Assembly: GCA_001465025.1 (NCBI GenBank)
Contig: LNDO01000079.1
Span: forward strand, 118,462 to 182,461
Direction of reading: 5' to 3'
From: Pseudomonas sp. Ga0074129
Lineage (GTDB): Bacteria; Pseudomonadota; Gammaproteobacteria; Pseudomonadales; Pseudomonadaceae
DNA length: 64,000 nt
Shown here: in pieces, positions 1-9,501 of the stretch
How positions within the stretch are numbered: position 1 is the first letter of the stretch
Layout: each line of letters starts with the position of its first letter
Notes under the pieces: generated by a model
The model's database searches: none
Seen by the model: the letters and a program-made list of their open reading frames with translations, nothing else
What the model was told of the DNA's origin: nothing
Translations under genes and position numbers: made by a program

Positions 1-1360
1 CCACTTCGTTCATCGGCAGGTCATACGTTACCTGTACCTGCGAACCGAGGAAAAGCATGTCATGTTGCACGCCGCGCTTCTCAATACACAGGGTAATCAC
101 GTTACCCAGATGCTCCTGCGGCACCAAAATATTGGCGCGCACGATTGGCTCGCGCATGTCCTCAATCGACGACAAATCTGGCAGTTTCGACGGGTTATCG
201 ACGTAGATAGTCTCGCCGGTTTTGAGCAGCAACTCGAAAATCACCGTTGGCGCGGTGGTGATCAGGTCAAGATCGTACTCACGCTCCAGGCGTTCCTGGA
301 TGATCTCCATGTGCAACATGCCAAGGAAGCCGCAGCGAAAGCCAAAGCCCAACGCATCAGAACTTTCCGGGGTGTATTGCAGGGACGAATCGTTCAGCGT
401 GAGCTTTTGCAGCGCATCGCGAAAATCTTCGAAATCATCGCTACTGACCGGGAACAAGCCGGCATACACCTGCGGCTGAATGCGCTTGAAGCCCGGCAGC
501 ACTTCCACATCCGGGGTGGCTGCCAAGGTCAGCGTGTCGCCCACAGGAGCGCCATGAATGTCCTTGATACTGGCGATGATAAAACCCACTTCGCCGGCTT
601 TCAGGTCAGCCGTGGCGGTGTGCTTGGGGTTAAACACGCCCACGCTATCGACCAGGTGGATCTTGCCGGTGGATTTCACCAGCACCTTGTCGCCCTTCTT
701 GATCCGACCATGGCGAACACGCACCAAGGAAACCACACCCAAGTAGTTGTCGAACCAAGAGTCGATGATCAGCGCCTGCAGCGGCGCTTCGATATCACCG
801 GTCGGGGCCGGAATCGTGTGCACCAGACGCTCAAGCACTTCATCCACGCCCAAGCCAGTCTTGGCGCTGCAGGTCACGGCATCCGTGGCGTCGATACCAA
901 TGATCTTTTCGATTTCTTCCTTGACCCGATCCGGATCAGCCTGGGGCAGGTCGATTTTGTTCAGCACCGGCATGACCTCAAGGCCCTGCTCGATGGCGGT
1001 GTAACAGTTAGCCACCGACTGCGCTTCCACGCCCTGACCGGCATCCACCACCAACAGCGCACCTTCACAGGCCGCCAGGGAACGGCTGACTTCATAGGTG
1101 AAGTCCACATGCCCGGGGGTGTCGATGAAGTTCAGCTGATAGGTGATGCCGTCTTTGGCCTTGTAATACAGAGTGACGCTGTGCGCCTTGATGGTGATCC
1201 CGCGCTCGCGCTCAAGATCCATGGAATCCAGCACCTGGGCTTCCATTTCACGATCAGCCAGGCCGCCACACATCTGAATGAAACGGTCAGCCAGGGTCGA
1301 CTTGCCGTGGTCAATGTGGGCGATGATGGAGAAATTGCGGATATGACTCAAATCACTCAC
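1..1360 (-). CDS. lepA: Elongation factor 4 (LepA), 3' end cut by window edge
   Basis: Ribosome-bound translational GTPase (EF4) that back-translocates or remodels stalled ribosomes. The minus-strand frame starts with GTG at 1360 and reads [20 protein letters not shown], which contains the G1/P-loop AHIDHGKST, followed by [19 protein letters not shown] (switch I/G2 region). It stays open to base 1, ending in [10 protein letters not shown], a typical LepA C-terminal stretch. About 453 codons of the usual ~600 are present. It lies downstream of mucD in the same direction, as in other Pseudomonas, but a terminator hairpin separates them. The GTG start is chosen because the conserved N-terminus begins there. 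Identification is very secure. Confidence 0.96.
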   Translation of the reverse strand, partial: MSDLSHIRNFSIIAHIDHGKSTLADRFIQMCGGLADREMEAQVLDSMDLERERGITIKAHSVTLYYKAKDGITYQLNFIDTPGHVDFTYEVSRSLAACEGALLVVDAGQGVEAQSVANCYTAIEQGLEVMPVLNKIDLPQADPDRVKEEIEKIIGIDATDAVTCSAKTGLGVDEVLERLVHTIPAPTGDIEAPLQALIIDSWFDNYLGVVSLVRVRHGRIKKGDKVLVKSTGKIHLVDSVGVFNPKHTATADLKAGEVGFIIASIKDIHGAPVGDTLTLAATPDVEVLPGFKRIQPQVYAGLFPVSSDDFEDFRDALQKLTLNDSSLQYTPESSDALGFGFRCGFLGMLHMEIIQERLEREYDLDLITTAPTVIFELLLKTGETIYVDNPSKLPDLSSIEDMREPIVRANILVPQEHLGNVITLCIEKRGVQHDMLFLGSQVQVTYDLPMNEV

Positions 1361-1464
1361 GGATCAACACTCAAAAAGGTCGCAGGCGATTGCCCGCCGA
1401 AAATAGCCGCGAAGTGTACCCGAAAGCCGACTGACACGTCACCCAGAGCACGGTGTGAGCCCAT

Positions 1465-1490
1465 GTAAAAGGGCGACCGAAGTCGCCCTT
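1465..1490 (-). terminator. Rho-independent terminator after mucD
   Basis: On the minus strand the sequence is a 9-bp perfect stem AAGGGCGAC / GTCGCCCTT closed by a TTCG tetraloop and followed by TTTT. It sits just past the mucD stop codon and before the lepA start, so it should end the algU-mucABCD transcript. Confidence 0.85.
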
Positions 1491-1507
1491 ATTCGTTACT
1501 GATCGCG

Positions 1508-2941
1508 TCAGTCAGCCAGTTTGAAGGTAATAAAGCTGGCACGCCCCTGGCGCAATACGCGCATGGAGACCGAACGATTCTTCGGCAATGCCTGAGCCAC
1601 TTCAGTAAAGGTCTTGGCAGAATTGATGGCCTGATTGTTCAGGTGCGTAATCACGTCACCCGGACGCAGACCAATCATTGCCGCCGGTCCTTCCTGCACC
1701 TCGGAGATAACAACACCGCCTTTGAGGTCCAGGCTCTTCTTCTGCTCAGCGGTCAACTCGACCACTTTCACACCCAAACGGTTGCTGCTGCGCTCAATCC
1801 CTGGCGCCGCACCAGCCACCACTTCGCCGTCTTCGGGCAAGGCGCCAATGCTTAATTTGAGCGACTTGCGCGAACCATCGCGGACAACATCCAACTCAAC
1901 CTTGCTACCCGGCTTGAGCGCGCCCACCAAGTGCGGAAGGTCCGCTGACATGATGATGGGCTTGCCATCGAGGGCAAGAATCACATCACCCACCTGCAAA
2001 CCGCCTTTGGCAGCTGAGCCCTCCTCCATCACCTGAGCCACCAGCGCGCCAGCGGGCTTATCCAGGCCAAAGGATTCGGCCAAATCTTTATTCACTTCCT
2101 GTATCACCACACCCAACCAACCGCGGCTGACCTTGCCATCAGCTTTGAGTTGATCAGCCACATCCATGGCTACGCTCATAGGAATGGCAAATGACAGCCC
2201 CATAAAGCCGCCAGAGCGGGTAAAAATCTGCGAATTGATGCCGACCACTTCACCTGCCAAGTTGAACAGGGGGCCACCGGAGTTACCGGGATTGATCGCC
2301 ACATCAGTTTGAATAAACGGCACATAGCTTTCATTGGGCAGGCTGCGGCCCTTGGCACTGACAATGCCGGCGGTTACCGAGTGATCAAAACCAAAGGGCG
2401 AGCCAATGGCCAATACCCACTCACCCACCTTCAACTCTTCAGACTTGCCGAGCTTTACGGTTGGTAAGCCTTTGCCTTCTACTTTTAGCAAAGCCACATC
2501 GCTGCGGGGATCAGTGCCAACCAGCTTGGCTTCCAATTCACTGCGATCCGATAGACGCACGATGATTTCATCGGCATCGGCAATCACATGGTTGTTGGTG
2601 AGCACATAACCATCTGCCGAGATGATAAAGCCTGACCCCAACGACTGCGCTTCACGCTGGCGACCGCCGCCGGGGGCACGCGGCATCTGCGGAATACTGC
2701 GCTCGAAAAACTCTCGGAACATTGGCGGCAGACCTTCAAGGTCTGGCATGTTCTGCTGGCCATTGCTGGCAACGCTGCCCTCCGGCATTTTTTGCCGGGT
2801 ACTGATATTCACCACCGCAGGCGAAGCCTGCTCAACCAACTCGGTGAAATCAGGCAGGCTTGCCTGAGCAACCAGCACCTGCCCTAACAGCAATACGGCA
2901 AGCACTGCAGACAACGACGATTTCAATCCTAGCTTCGACAT
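1508..2941 (-). CDS. mucD: Periplasmic serine protease MucD (DegP/HtrA family)
   Basis: HtrA-type chaperone-protease of the periplasm; it degrades misfolded envelope proteins and so damps AlgU activation. The 477-residue protein has a signal peptide ending near LVAQAS. The catalytic triad is visible: His in TNNHVIADADE, Asp in DPRSDVALLKVEGK, Ser in GNSGGPLFNLAGE. Two PDZ domains follow, around residues 260-370 and 390-475. The ATG at 2941 is chosen because GGGGAG lies just upstream and the signal peptide begins there; a longer open frame reaches 3064 but overlaps mucC. It is the last gene of the algU operon. Confidence 0.96.
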   Translation of the reverse strand: MSKLGLKSSLSAVLAVLLLGQVLVAQASLPDFTELVEQASPAVVNISTRQKMPEGSVASNGQQNMPDLEGLPPMFREFFERSIPQMPRAPGGGRQREAQSLGSGFIISADGYVLTNNHVIADADEIIVRLSDRSELEAKLVGTDPRSDVALLKVEGKGLPTVKLGKSEELKVGEWVLAIGSPFGFDHSVTAGIVSAKGRSLPNESYVPFIQTDVAINPGNSGGPLFNLAGEVVGINSQIFTRSGGFMGLSFAIPMSVAMDVADQLKADGKVSRGWLGVVIQEVNKDLAESFGLDKPAGALVAQVMEEGSAAKGGLQVGDVILALDGKPIIMSADLPHLVGALKPGSKVELDVVRDGSRKSLKLSIGALPEDGEVVAGAAPGIERSSNRLGVKVVELTAEQKKSLDLKGGVVISEVQEGPAAMIGLRPGDVITHLNNQAINSAKTFTEVAQALPKNRSVSMRVLRQGRASFITFKLAD

Positions 2942-2969
2942 ATAACTCCCCATCAGGCCAGCAAAAATC

Positions 2970-3425
2970 TCAAAAGGCAGCAGCAGTACCGGTAAGCAAG
3001 GCCCGCAACACCACCGGTTGCAAAGAAGGGTCAGTTGCCACATTACGACTGCGCCAGCGCACACCCATGCACGTCACTGCAAAACCAATAAAAGCACTCA
3101 CAATCACCCAAGGCTCAGTGAGGCCGAACTGCTCTGCTACTATCGCAGCTGCGAACAAGCCCAGCAAGGGTAATAGATAAACCAGCAGTGAGCCTCGTAC
3201 CAGCAGATCTTCACGTACGCCAATCACCACGCTGTCGCCCACTTTCAGGTGCATATCGCAAAGTGCGCGAATCAGGCCGCGCCGACCACTCGCACCCAAT
3301 TGTTCAAGCAAGCCCTGACCGCATCCTGCCTTAACGGAACAACTTGAGCAGGTGCTTTTGCGCACCGTTTCAACCCACACGGCACCGTGTTCGACTGCTA
3401 CCACTCGCCCCTGCTCTTCGATCAT
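2970..3425 (-). CDS. mucC: MucC / RseC-family inner-membrane protein
   Basis: RseC/MucC family, 151 residues: a short cytoplasmic N-terminal domain with a cysteine cluster (STCSSCSVKAGCGQG) that is a candidate redox or Fe-S site, then two membrane segments (about residues 78-96 and 103-122). RseC relatives modulate sigma-E/AlgU signalling or SoxR reduction; the exact role of MucC is not well defined. The start codon overlaps the mucB stop as ATGA, indicating translational coupling. Position between mucB and mucD matches all Pseudomonas alginate-regulator operons. Confidence 0.9.
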   Translation of the reverse strand: MIEEQGRVVAVEHGAVWVETVRKSTCSSCSVKAGCGQGLLEQLGASGRRGLIRALCDMHLKVGDSVVIGVREDLLVRGSLLVYLLPLLGLFAAAIVAEQFGLTEPWVIVSAFIGFAVTCMGVRWRSRNVATDPSLQPVVLRALLTGTAAAF

Positions 3426-4369
3426 GGCATTGCTTCGTCAGGCGAGCGAATGGATAGCGCAATACGTTCAGCCGTGCCCAGCGGAATCTCACCGATTACC
3501 GTCACCATCACATCGCCATTGTTGGTTTTCAGGCGACGTGACACAGCCACGGTAGGGCCGAGTTGGCTGCGCACATCTTCAGCCGTCGCGTCATTCAGCG
3601 GCTCAATGAACACAGAGAAACGCGCCAAGCCATCGTCATAAACCTGGCAGGCAACCGATTCATCAGAAGCAGGGCTTCGACGCGGCGAGGCAGAACTCAG
3701 GGTAAAGCCTGGTGGAAGCCACTGCGATGACCATACCTGAGCAGATTGAGTTGTAGCAGGAGCCGTGCGCACCGGCCGGCAACCCGCACCGGGTAGAAGC
3801 GCGTCGGTTGCCACATCACCGACTTGAATATGAGTGAACTGAAAACGCTCCAGCAACTGTCCTTTGTCATTGACCAGCAGCGACTTCACTGCGAGCCCGG
3901 TTTGCTGATCCAGATGCAACTCAATGCCATGGCGATATTGATCGCGCGGCACCAGCGCCAGCACCGTTGTGGCGCGCCCAGCCACACGGGACTCGCCCAA
4001 AATGCGCAGGTCATACCACTGCGAGAGCTTGGCAGGCTCCAACTCTCGACCAGGCCGCAACTGGGTTTCTGTGAGCTGATCGGCCAACATGCCACTGGCA
4101 CACTGCACCTGCCCATCGACTCGCACCACTTCCTTGGCTGCGCCATCTAGCTGCAGCAGGCGTTCGCGAACTACGCCATCATTGGCTACCTGATGCCAAA
4201 CGCTATGGGATGAGAAACTACCGTTACGTTCATAAACAAAGGTGCCACTGAAACTTTGTGTACGCTCGGCCTGCGCCAAGCGCTGCAACAATGCCGCACC
4301 ATCACTCGCTACGGCAGACAGACTGAACAGCCCGCCCACCAGTAGACCGCCAAGGGATAAAAAGCGCAT
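3422..4369 (-). CDS. mucB: MucB (RseB family), periplasmic regulator of MucA proteolysis
   Basis: Periplasmic protein that binds the anti-sigma factor MucA and shields it from the site-1 protease AlgW; it also senses lipids or LPS. A signal peptide (MRFLSLGGLLVGGLFSLSAV) precedes the lipoprotein-like domain (FVYERNGSFSSHSVWH...) and a C-terminal domain with RFSVFIEPLND. The ATG at 4369 has GAGGAG a few bases upstream and is preferred over the ATG at 4384; this gives 315 residues, the usual family length. Operon position directly after mucA. Confidence 0.95.
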   Translation of the reverse strand: MRFLSLGGLLVGGLFSLSAVASDGAALLQRLAQAERTQSFSGTFVYERNGSFSSHSVWHQVANDGVVRERLLQLDGAAKEVVRVDGQVQCASGMLADQLTETQLRPGRELEPAKLSQWYDLRILGESRVAGRATTVLALVPRDQYRHGIELHLDQQTGLAVKSLLVNDKGQLLERFQFTHIQVGDVATDALLPGAGCRPVRTAPATTQSAQVWSSQWLPPGFTLSSASPRRSPASDESVACQVYDDGLARFSVFIEPLNDATAEDVRSQLGPTVAVSRRLKTNNGDVMVTVIGEIPLGTAERIALSIRSPDEAMP

Positions 4370-4390
4370 GCGACTCCTCAACAAGGACAG

Positions 4391-4984
4391 TTAACGGCTT
4401 TCCAGACTAGCAGCACGCGCATAAGGCAGCGCGCCCTCATTGGCGCCCATGGCACCTTGCTGAGCATGTTGGCGTAAGTAAGCCGGCAGACGCTGCTCAT
4501 GCCAGCCTGGCTGGCCCTGACCGACCGCACTAACCTGTGAGGCGTTTTGCTCAGCGGTCGAGTTGAACCCGGCCAACATGGCAGGACCGCTGACTTGCGG
4601 AATGGTCAATACCGGCTGGGCAGCCTGCTGCGCCAACTGCACACCGGTGATTTCATCCTGGTTATAGAACCTCACACCAGCCAGCACCGCCACCGTGACA
4701 GAGGCCGCAACGGCCAAGCGGCCCACGTTGCGCCAAATGCCACGTTGTGGCGCCACTGCGGTGGGTACAGGATCGTCCGCCAACGCTGCCGATACAGCCG
4801 AAGCAATATCCAGGCGCGGCTCCAAGAGGTCCTTGTGCATGACCGCACGGGCGACTTGATAGCGCATCCAGGTGGCACGCAGCTCTGGGTCGCCATTGGC
4901 GGCCAGGACACGTCGCAACTCCAACTCATCTGCTTGGTTATCCATCACCGCGGACAGCGATTCCTGCAGGGTTTCACGACTCAT
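4391..4984 (-). CDS. mucA: Anti-sigma factor MucA
   Basis: Single-pass inner-membrane anti-sigma factor that holds AlgU inactive and is destroyed stepwise by AlgW, MucP and ClpXP. The N-terminal RseA-type domain (MSRETLQESLSAVMDNQADE, WMRYQVARAVMHKDL) binds AlgU; one transmembrane helix lies near residues 88-104 ([17 protein letters not shown]); the remainder is periplasmic. The frame is uninterrupted, 197 residues, so there is no mucA22-like truncation and the locus looks wild-type. GAGAGGAACC precedes the ATG. It follows algU by about 36 bp. Confidence 0.96.
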   Translation of the reverse strand: MSRETLQESLSAVMDNQADELELRRVLAANGDPELRATWMRYQVARAVMHKDLLEPRLDIASAVSAALADDPVPTAVAPQRGIWRNVGRLAVAASVTVAVLAGVRFYNQDEITGVQLAQQAAQPVLTIPQVSGPAMLAGFNSTAEQNASQVSAVGQGQPGWHEQRLPAYLRQHAQQGAMGANEGALPYARAASLESR

Positions 4985-5020
4985 GGTGGTTCCTCTCTTG
5001 GCTAACGCCGCTGTCTTAGG

Positions 5021-5596
5021 CTACTGCAGCAAAGGCTGCAGGGACTTATCGATGGCTTCGCGCGCCCGGAAAATCCGCGAACGCACCGTACCAACCGGAC
5101 ACTGCATAACACTGGCAATGTCCTCGTAACTCAGACCATCAAACTCACGCAAGGTTAGCGCCGTGCGCAAATCTTCCGGGAGCTGCTCAATACTGCGGTG
5201 CACCGTGGCTTCGATTTCATCGCGCAGCAGCGCACGTTCCGGGGACTCGATGTTCTTGAGAGCATGATCGCCGTCATAGAACTCGGCATCCTCGGCGCTT
5301 ACATCGCTGTCAGGCGGTCGCCGGCCGCGCGATACCAAGTGGTTTTTCGCCGTATTGATCGCGATGCGATACAGCCAGGTGTAAAACGCACTGTCACCGC
5401 GAAAATTACCCAACGCCCGATAAGCCTTGACGAAGGCTTCCTGCGCCACGTCCTGCGCCTCATGGGTGTCATGCACAAACCGCACGATCAACCCGAGAAT
5501 CTTGTGCTGATACTTGAGCACCAACAGATCAAACGCTCGCTTGTCGCCACGCTGAACGCGCTCGACCAGCTGCTGATCTTCTTCCTGGGCTAGCAT
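5021..5596 (-). CDS. algU: RNA polymerase sigma factor AlgU (RpoE, sigma-22)
   Basis: ECF sigma factor for envelope stress and alginate genes. The 191 residues match the family closely: region 2 with QHKILGLIVRFVHD and AFYTWLYRIAINTAKNHLV, region 4 with LPEDLRTALTLREFDGLSYE and CPVGTVRSRIFRAREAIDK. GAGGAG lies just upstream of the ATG. It heads the operon algU-mucA-mucB-mucC-mucD and is divergent from nadB, as usual in Pseudomonas. An AlgU-type promoter is found about 240 bp upstream. Confidence 0.98.
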   Translation of the reverse strand: MLAQEEDQQLVERVQRGDKRAFDLLVLKYQHKILGLIVRFVHDTHEAQDVAQEAFVKAYRALGNFRGDSAFYTWLYRIAINTAKNHLVSRGRRPPDSDVSAEDAEFYDGDHALKNIESPERALLRDEIEATVHRSIEQLPEDLRTALTLREFDGLSYEDIASVMQCPVGTVRSRIFRAREAIDKSLQPLLQ

Positions 5597-5836
5597 GAAA
5601 TCTCCTCAATAGGTTCGAAGGAGTGCAACGCCAACCCGTTAAACGGTCTGTAAACATAGACTTGGGCATTGCGCAAAAGTTCTCTCCTCCCAACAAGCTT
5701 CCTGCAGAACGCGCTACGAACTGCATGGAACAGCGCAGCAATGGGACTCCACTGTTGCGAAAACCAATCCCAGGCCAGCCATTAAGGCTGCTTTTTAGAA
5801 CCCTGGTGCAACATATTTCCAATCAAACAACCGCCT

Positions 5837-5863
5837 ATGGAACTTCAAATGCTTAAAAAGTTC
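5837..5863 (-). promoter_or_regulatory. AlgU-type (sigma-22) promoter upstream of algU
   Basis: On the minus strand GAACTT (5858-5863) is separated by 16 bp from TCCAT (5837-5841), matching the sigma-22 consensus GAACTT-N16/17-TCtga in the -35 and the TC of the -10. It points toward algU and would give autoregulation. The 352-bp gap between algU and nadB holds nothing else recognisable. Confidence 0.75.
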
Positions 5864-5948
5864 CCGAGTAGTGCACTTGGTCATAAGCCAGCTATTGTGC
5901 CGCCCACCCCCTCTATATACTAGGGGCCGCTTTTTGCGGAATTCGAAC

Positions 5949-7565
5949 ATGAGCCAACATTACCAACACGACGTTCTGGTTATCGGCAGCGGTGCTGCAG
6001 GCCTTACTCTGGCGCTAACACTGCCGGGGCATCTGCGCATTGCCGTATTGAGCAAAGGCAACCTGTCCAACGGTTCCACCTACTGGGCCCAAGGCGGTGT
6101 AGCGGCTGTGCTGGATGATACCGACACGGTTGAATCACACGTTGCGGACACCCTTAATGCGGGCGGCGGCCTGTGCCGCGAAGATGCCGTGCGCTTCACC
6201 GTAGAACACAGCCGCGAGGCTATCCAATGGCTGATCGATCAGGGCGTTCCCTTTACCCGTGACGATCAAACAGCACGCGAAGATGGCGGCTTCGAATTTC
6301 ATCTAACCCGCGAGGGTGGCCACAGCCACCGACGCATTATTCACGCCGCGGATGCCACCGGCGCAGCCATCTTTAATACGCTGCTGGAGCAAACCCGAGC
6401 CCGTCGTAATATCGAACTGCTCGAACAACGCGTAGCCGTTGACCTGATCACCGAGCGCAAACTGGGTTTGGCCGGCCAACGCTGCCTGGGCGCGTATGTG
6501 CTCAACCGTGACAGCGGCGAAGTGGACACCTTTAGCGCCCGCTTCGTGATACTTGCCACCGGCGGTGCCGCCAAGGTCTACCTGTACACCAGCAACCCAG
6601 ACGGTGCCTGCGGTGATGGCATCGCCATGGCCTGGCGTGCCGGCTGCCGGGTGGGCAACCTGGAGTTCAACCAGTTTCACCCCACCTGCCTGTACCACCC
6701 GCAAGCCAAGAGCTTTCTGGTCACCGAAGCCCTGCGCGGTGAAGGCGCCTTGCTCAAGCTGCCCAATGGCGAACGCTTTATGCCGCGGTTTGATGAGCGC
6801 GCCGAATTAGCACCACGGGACATAGTTGCCCGCGCCATCGACCATGAGATGAAGCGCCTGGGGATCGATTGCGTGTTCCTCGACATCAGCCACCAACCGG
6901 CGGATTTCATCAAAGCGCACTTCCCCACCGTTTATGAACGCTGCCTGGAATTTGGCATCGACATCACCCAACAGCCGATTCCGGTTGTGCCGGCCGCGCA
7001 CTACACCTGCGGCGGCGTGGTGGTTGACCAGAATGGCCACACCGACGTGCCGGGGCTATACGCCATCGGCGAAACCAGTTTTACCGGGCTGCACGGGGCC
7101 AATCGCATGGCCAGCAACTCGCTGCTTGAGTGCTTTGTCTACGCGCGCTCGGCGGCCGCCGACATTGTCGCCCAACTGGACCAGATTGAACTGCCAACAG
7201 CGCTGCCCGATTGGGACGCCAGCCAAGTGACCGATTCGGACGAAGACGTGATCATTGCGCACAACTGGGACGAGTTGCGCCGCTTTATGTGGGACTACGT
7301 CGGTATTGTGCGCACTAACAAACGCCTGCAACGCGCCGAACATCGCGTGCGCCTACTGCTCGATGAGATTGATGAATTTTACAGCAACTATCGAGTCAGC
7401 CGAGACCTGATTGAGCTGCGCAACCTGGCGCAGGTGGCCGAGTTGATGATTCGTTCAGCCATGCAACGCCATGAAAGCCGTGGCCTGCACTTTACCCTCG
7501 ACTACCCGCAGCAACTGGCCGAAGCCCGCGACACTATCTTGCAGCCGCCCACCTATTGCGGCTGA
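5949..7565 (+). CDS. nadB: L-aspartate oxidase
   Basis: FAD enzyme that oxidises L-aspartate to iminoaspartate, the first step of de novo NAD synthesis; NadA uses the product. The 538 residues show the dinucleotide-binding motif [15 protein letters not shown] at the N-terminus, [14 protein letters not shown], the active-site region [28 protein letters not shown], and the C-terminal helical domain of the succinate dehydrogenase/fumarate reductase flavoprotein fold. The ATG at 5949 is used since the motif begins a few residues later; upstream in-frame starts give an unlikely extension. Confidence 0.97.
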   Translation: MSQHYQHDVLVIGSGAAGLTLALTLPGHLRIAVLSKGNLSNGSTYWAQGGVAAVLDDTDTVESHVADTLNAGGGLCREDAVRFTVEHSREAIQWLIDQGVPFTRDDQTAREDGGFEFHLTREGGHSHRRIIHAADATGAAIFNTLLEQTRARRNIELLEQRVAVDLITERKLGLAGQRCLGAYVLNRDSGEVDTFSARFVILATGGAAKVYLYTSNPDGACGDGIAMAWRAGCRVGNLEFNQFHPTCLYHPQAKSFLVTEALRGEGALLKLPNGERFMPRFDERAELAPRDIVARAIDHEMKRLGIDCVFLDISHQPADFIKAHFPTVYERCLEFGIDITQQPIPVVPAAHYTCGGVVVDQNGHTDVPGLYAIGETSFTGLHGANRMASNSLLECFVYARSAAADIVAQLDQIELPTALPDWDASQVTDSDEDVIIAHNWDELRRFMWDYVGIVRTNKRLQRAEHRVRLLLDEIDEFYSNYRVSRDLIELRNLAQVAELMIRSAMQRHESRGLHFTLDYPQQLAEARDTILQPPTYCG

Positions 7566-7986
7566 ACTTCAAGCGCACCCTGAGCCGTCGATGCTGATCG
7601 CGGCTCAGGCTGTCGCGCGCAATGCACAACGAACGCACACGACGCTGCCCAAGCAAACGAAACCGCAGCAGGATAATGGCCGGTAACGCCAAGCTGTCGG
7701 CATGCAACTCGATAACCTGCCAGCCAGCGGCGAGGCTATAAACCTGCCACCCCTCCTGATCACAGCGCAAGCCACGGTAAGCAAAAGGCGAGCTGAGCGA
7801 CAGATAACGTGGCACTACCCACAGTGCATGGGCTATGCAAAACAACAGGCCCAGCGCCAGCGCCCAGAGCGGTAGATCTACCTGCCACAGACTGAGCAGC
7901 GCCAGCAACTGGACACCGCCATAGCCAGCCAGCAGCCAACGCGAGGGCTGCCACTGACACTCCAGGCCATCACTTAGGCTGGACAC
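7534..7986 (-). CDS. ygfX: YgfX-family small membrane protein
   Basis: 150-residue protein with two adjacent hydrophobic segments near residues 18-55 ([31 protein letters not shown]) and a basic C-terminal domain ([20 protein letters not shown]). This is the YgfX layout (formerly called toxin CptA). It overlaps the 3' end of sdhE by 17 bp, the usual sdhE-ygfX pairing, and its own 3' end overlaps nadB convergently by about 32 bp. The precise function is unsettled; the toxin label in older annotation is doubtful. Confidence 0.82.
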   Translation of the reverse strand: MSSLSDGLECQWQPSRWLLAGYGGVQLLALLSLWQVDLPLWALALGLLFCIAHALWVVPRYLSLSSPFAYRGLRCDQEGWQVYSLAAGWQVIELHADSLALPAIILLRFRLLGQRRVRSLCIARDSLSRDQHRRLRVRLKFSRNRWAAAR

Positions 7987-8224
7987 GATCCAGAATCATC
8001 CGAACCATGCGCTTGAGATCGTCGTCCTGCGGTTCATCGCGCTGCATAAACCAGCCAAACATGTCCTGATCTTCGCATTCGAGCAATTTGCGATAACGCT
8101 CACGATCATCCGCATCGAGGTGCGGATACACCTCACGCACAAAAGGCACCAGCAGCACATCAAGCTCCAGCATGCCCCGGCGGCTGTGCCAAAAAAGGCG
8201 ATTGAGTTCAACCGAGTCGACCAT
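7970..8224 (-). CDS. sdhE: FAD assembly factor SdhE (YgfY)
   Basis: Small cytosolic protein that promotes covalent flavinylation of succinate dehydrogenase/fumarate reductase. The 84 residues contain the diagnostic [17 protein letters not shown] (RGxxE motif that contacts the flavoprotein) and DMFGWFM. The ATG at 8224 follows AAGGAG; the open frame continues upstream to 8401 but runs through a repeat and has no support. Translationally coupled to ygfX. Confidence 0.94.
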   Translation of the reverse strand: MVDSVELNRLFWHSRRGMLELDVLLVPFVREVYPHLDADDRERYRKLLECEDQDMFGWFMQRDEPQDDDLKRMVRMILDRVQPK

Positions 8225-8254
8225 GAGGTACTCCTTAAAAAAATGGTGCAAGGC

Positions 8255-8310
8255 CATTTTCAACGTCGCGCAGCGACGGCCCGAAGGGTGACCGCCAAGG
8301 ATGGCAGGCC
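8255..8310 (-). repeat. Dispersed intergenic repeat, family A, copy 1
   Basis: Read on the minus strand, this block (GCCATCCTTGGCGGTCACCC then GGGCCGTCGCTGCGCGACG) matches the copy at 13356-13408 with few changes. It lies in the sdhE-ygfZ divergent gap just upstream of sdhE. Confidence 0.75.
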
Positions 8311-8345
8311 ATAAATAAGGCCGGCAGTATACCAGCCAGAATTGC

Positions 8346-8455
8346 CCGCAAGCCTCAAGCTGCAAGGCATTAATCAACCCAGCAAGCATCTTTGCCAACA
8401 CAATCGGTTTTTTCAGCGCATTTGCTTAAAGCTTGTAGCTTGCGCCGCGCAGCTG
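8346..8455. repeat. AGCTGCAAG-type intergenic repeat, copy 1
   Basis: The outer parts, CAAGCCTCAAGCTGCAAG near 8348 and GCTTAAAGCTTGTAGCTTGC near 8424, form a loose inverted repeat resembling the element at 36357-36475. With the family A repeat it fills the 280-bp gap between sdhE and ygfZ; no gene is seen there. Confidence 0.5.
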
Positions 8456-8504
8456 CTTTTATGATGCTCACCCTCATCTTTTATCCAGTGATACCCAATT
8501 CACC

Positions 8505-9446
8505 ATGGCCGATAACGCGTTTTACTGCCCTCTCAGCCACGAAAGCATCCTTGCGGTGCGTGGTCCGGACGCCAACAAATTCCTCCAGGGTCAAGTCACC
8601 TGCAACCTTAATTACCTGAATGAATCTCACGCCAGTCTGGGTGCACGCTGCACGCCCAAAGGCCGTATGCAGTCGAGCTTTGGCATTGTCAGTGTGGCCG
8701 ATGGCTACCTGCTGGCCATGGCCAATGAGTTGCTTGACGCACAGCTTAATGACCTGAAGAAATATGCCGCCTTCAGCAAGTCCAAACTTATTGACGAAAG
8801 CGCTGAGTGGGCACGTTTTGGCCTCAGCGGTGCGGATGACCTGCTGCGCCAACTCGACCTGACGTTACCCGCCGAAGCTGGCAGCGTGGCCCGGCACAAC
8901 GACCTGATGGCCGTGCGCACCCACGACGGCCGTGCTGAACTCTGGGTGCCTGTAGCTCAGGCGCAAACAATCAAAGCGCAACTGGCCAGCCAACTGCCCG
9001 AAGCGCCGCTCAACACCTGGCTCCTGGCACAAATCCGTGCCGGTATTGGTCAAGTGATGGGGCCGACTCGCGAGTTGTTTATCCCACAGATGATCAATCT
9101 GCAGGCACTGGACGGCGTCAGCTTCAAAAAGGGCTGCTACACCGGCCAGGAAATCGTGGCGCGTATGCAGTACCTGGGCAAACTCAAGCGCCGCCTGCAA
9201 CGCCTGGAAATGCATGAAGCCGTATTGCCGGAGCCAGGCACGCCACTGTTCTCCCCTGTGCACGGCTCCAGCGTGGGCGAAGTGGTGCTGGCTGCACACA
9301 GCGAGAGCGGCATTGAGTTATTAGCCGTGCTGCAAGATGACGCCACGCAGGATGGTCGCATTCACCTCGGCAGCCCCGAAGGTCCAGCGCTGAATATGCT
9401 CAGCCTGCCCTACAGCCTGGACGTTGATCGCGAAATACAGCGCTGA
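8505..9446 (+). CDS. ygfZ: Folate-binding YgfZ protein, Fe-S cluster repair / tRNA modification factor
   Basis: GcvT-like tetrahydrofolate-binding protein that supports Fe-S enzymes such as MiaB. The 313 residues carry the YgfZ signature KGCYTGQE (K-x-C-Y-x-G-Q-E) around residue 207, and the typical N-terminus SHESILAVRGPDANKFLQGQ. The ATG at 8505 is the only start matching the conserved N-terminus. It is divergent from sdhE, another cofactor-assembly gene, a common Pseudomonas arrangement. Confidence 0.93.
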   Translation: MADNAFYCPLSHESILAVRGPDANKFLQGQVTCNLNYLNESHASLGARCTPKGRMQSSFGIVSVADGYLLAMANELLDAQLNDLKKYAAFSKSKLIDESAEWARFGLSGADDLLRQLDLTLPAEAGSVARHNDLMAVRTHDGRAELWVPVAQAQTIKAQLASQLPEAPLNTWLLAQIRAGIGQVMGPTRELFIPQMINLQALDGVSFKKGCYTGQEIVARMQYLGKLKRRLQRLEMHEAVLPEPGTPLFSPVHGSSVGEVVLAAHSESGIELLAVLQDDATQDGRIHLGSPEGPALNMLSLPYSLDVDREIQR

Positions 9447-9501
9447 CGCGACCACGCGACTGACTACACTCATTAAGCCGAACGCCTACAGAGAATTGCC
9501 C

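Noticed and set aside
62-1468. Long open frame on the plus strand
   Set aside because: It is antisense to lepA, whose minus-strand frame contains all LepA GTPase motifs.
4391-4984. Possible mucA mutation of the mucoid type
   Set aside because: The frame is intact to a normal length with no frameshift or premature stop.
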